A DNA stretch of 22,346 nt from JAKORR01 sp964608495. Lineage in GTDB: Bacteria; Armatimonadota; Zipacnadia; Zipacnadales; FEN-943. The stretch's first letter is position 1. Every line of letters begins with the position of its first letter. Under the pieces are notes generated by a model. It did no database searches, was not told where the DNA came from, and saw only the letters and a program-made list of their open reading frames with translations. The position numbers were made by a program, and so were the translations under genes. Below, piece after piece: positions 22,036 through 22,346 of this stretch. The stretch lies in assembly GCA_964608495.1 (NCBI GenBank), contig CAZSOQ010000074.1:1-22346 (forward strand). Direction: 5' to 3'.

Positions 22036-22217
22036 AGGTCAAGGAAGGCGATGTGCTCGTCTGTCAGTGCGACGACTGCGACGCGGAGATCACCATCATC
22101 AAGGCCTGCTCGACGGAGTCCTGCGGCGAGTCCTGCGACATCGAGGTAACCTGCTGCGGCAAGCCGATGGTACTGAAGAAGAAGGAGAAGGGCCACTGCT
22201 GCTCGCGGCGCGAGTAG
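22032..22217 (+). CDS. Desulforedoxin-like small protein with ten cysteines
   Basis: 61 residues, ending in TAG. The N-terminal GDVLVCQCDDC and the later CCGKPMVL match the desulforedoxin layout (GDV-x-CxxC ... CCG-x-M), so C13, C16, C41 and C42 probably form a rubredoxin-type Fe(Cys)4 site. It differs from the 36-residue desulforedoxin and the N-terminal domain of desulfoferrodoxin. There is an extra Cys at 11 (CxCxxC), an insert with C26, C31 and C35 (ACSTESCGESC), and a final C56-C57 pair. The six extra cysteines could bind a second metal. No desulfoferrodoxin catalytic domain follows. Such proteins carry electrons in the cytoplasm, often in anaerobes dealing with oxygen. Confidence 0.75.
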   Translation: MKVKEGDVLVCQCDDCDAEITIIKACSTESCGESCDIEVTCCGKPMVLKKKEKGHCCSRRE

Positions 22218-22276
22218 GACCGGCAGTGCACTGACCGGAGGCCCGCAGAAGGCCCGCCGGCAGGCGCGTGAGCACG

Positions 22277-22346
22277 GGCGTGACGGGCCATGGCTGCACG
22301 GCGGCGCCGGCCCAGGAGGCGCCGTGCAGCCATGGCCCGTCACGCC
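22277..22346. repeat. Perfect 27-bp inverted repeat at the window end
   Basis: Left arm 22277-22303 and right arm 22320-22346 are exact reverse complements, separated by 16 bases; both contain GGGCCATGGCTGCACGGCG or its complement. It lies about 60 bases after the cysteine-rich gene and the right arm ends exactly at the last base. It could be a terminator stem, part of a longer palindrome cut by the window edge, or an assembly fold-back. Confidence 0.8.

Overview
The window is high-GC bacterial DNA carrying mostly secreted or exported carbohydrate-active proteins. It has no rRNA, tRNA or other reliable taxonomic marker. Three things resemble polysaccharide-degrading members of the Planctomycetota/Verrucomicrobiota, Armatimonadota and neighbouring uncultured phyla: very large multidomain glycoside hydrolases with signal peptides, a Tat-exported sugar-isomerase-like protein, and many dispersed palindromic intergenic repeats. 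That placement is an inference. TAG and TGA both end genes here, so the standard bacterial code is assumed.

Layout. 117-3491 (+) is a secreted GH42-like protein. 3492-4093 is a 602-base gap with nested palindromes and an AT-richer stretch. 4094-7450 (+) is a secreted GH2 enzyme of the beta-mannosidase/exo-glucosaminidase type with an N-terminal GATase-like domain. 7606-9099 (+) is a Tat-exported FucI/AraA-like protein. It overlaps by four bases (GTGA) with 9096-11186 (+), a secreted protein with a likely six-hairpin domain. Convergent to these, 13618-11288 (-) is a clan GH-A hydrolase whose signal peptide is cut off from its body by an in-frame TAG. The divergent gap 13619-14001 holds a 51-bp tandem repeat and a REP-like palindrome. 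14002-19229 (+) is a GH2-like protein of about 1742 residues, broken by a one-base deletion in a G run, with a degenerate staphylococcal-nuclease-like C-terminus. It overlaps by GTGA with 19226-20461 (+), a secreted CBM-like plus LamG-like protein. 20462-20944 is a gap packed with hairpins. 21625-20945 (-) is a membrane-anchored ankyrin protein. 21790-22035 (+) is a small uncertain ORF overlapping by ATGA a 61-residue, ten-cysteine desulforedoxin-like protein (22032-22217). The window ends in a perfect 27-bp inverted repeat.

Working together. The hydrolases look like an extracytoplasmic set for a complex heteropolysaccharide: GH42-like, two GH2 and one clan GH-A, with carbohydrate-binding modules. 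No SusC/SusD pair, transporter, sulfatase or regulator is present, so uptake and control must lie elsewhere. The most notable items are two single-base lesions in divergent neighbouring genes, the GH2-SNase-like fusion, the Tat-exported isomerase-like protein coupled to a six-hairpin partner, and the unusual cysteine-rich desulforedoxin variant. Both window ends lie in repeats, which suggests this is a whole assembled contig.
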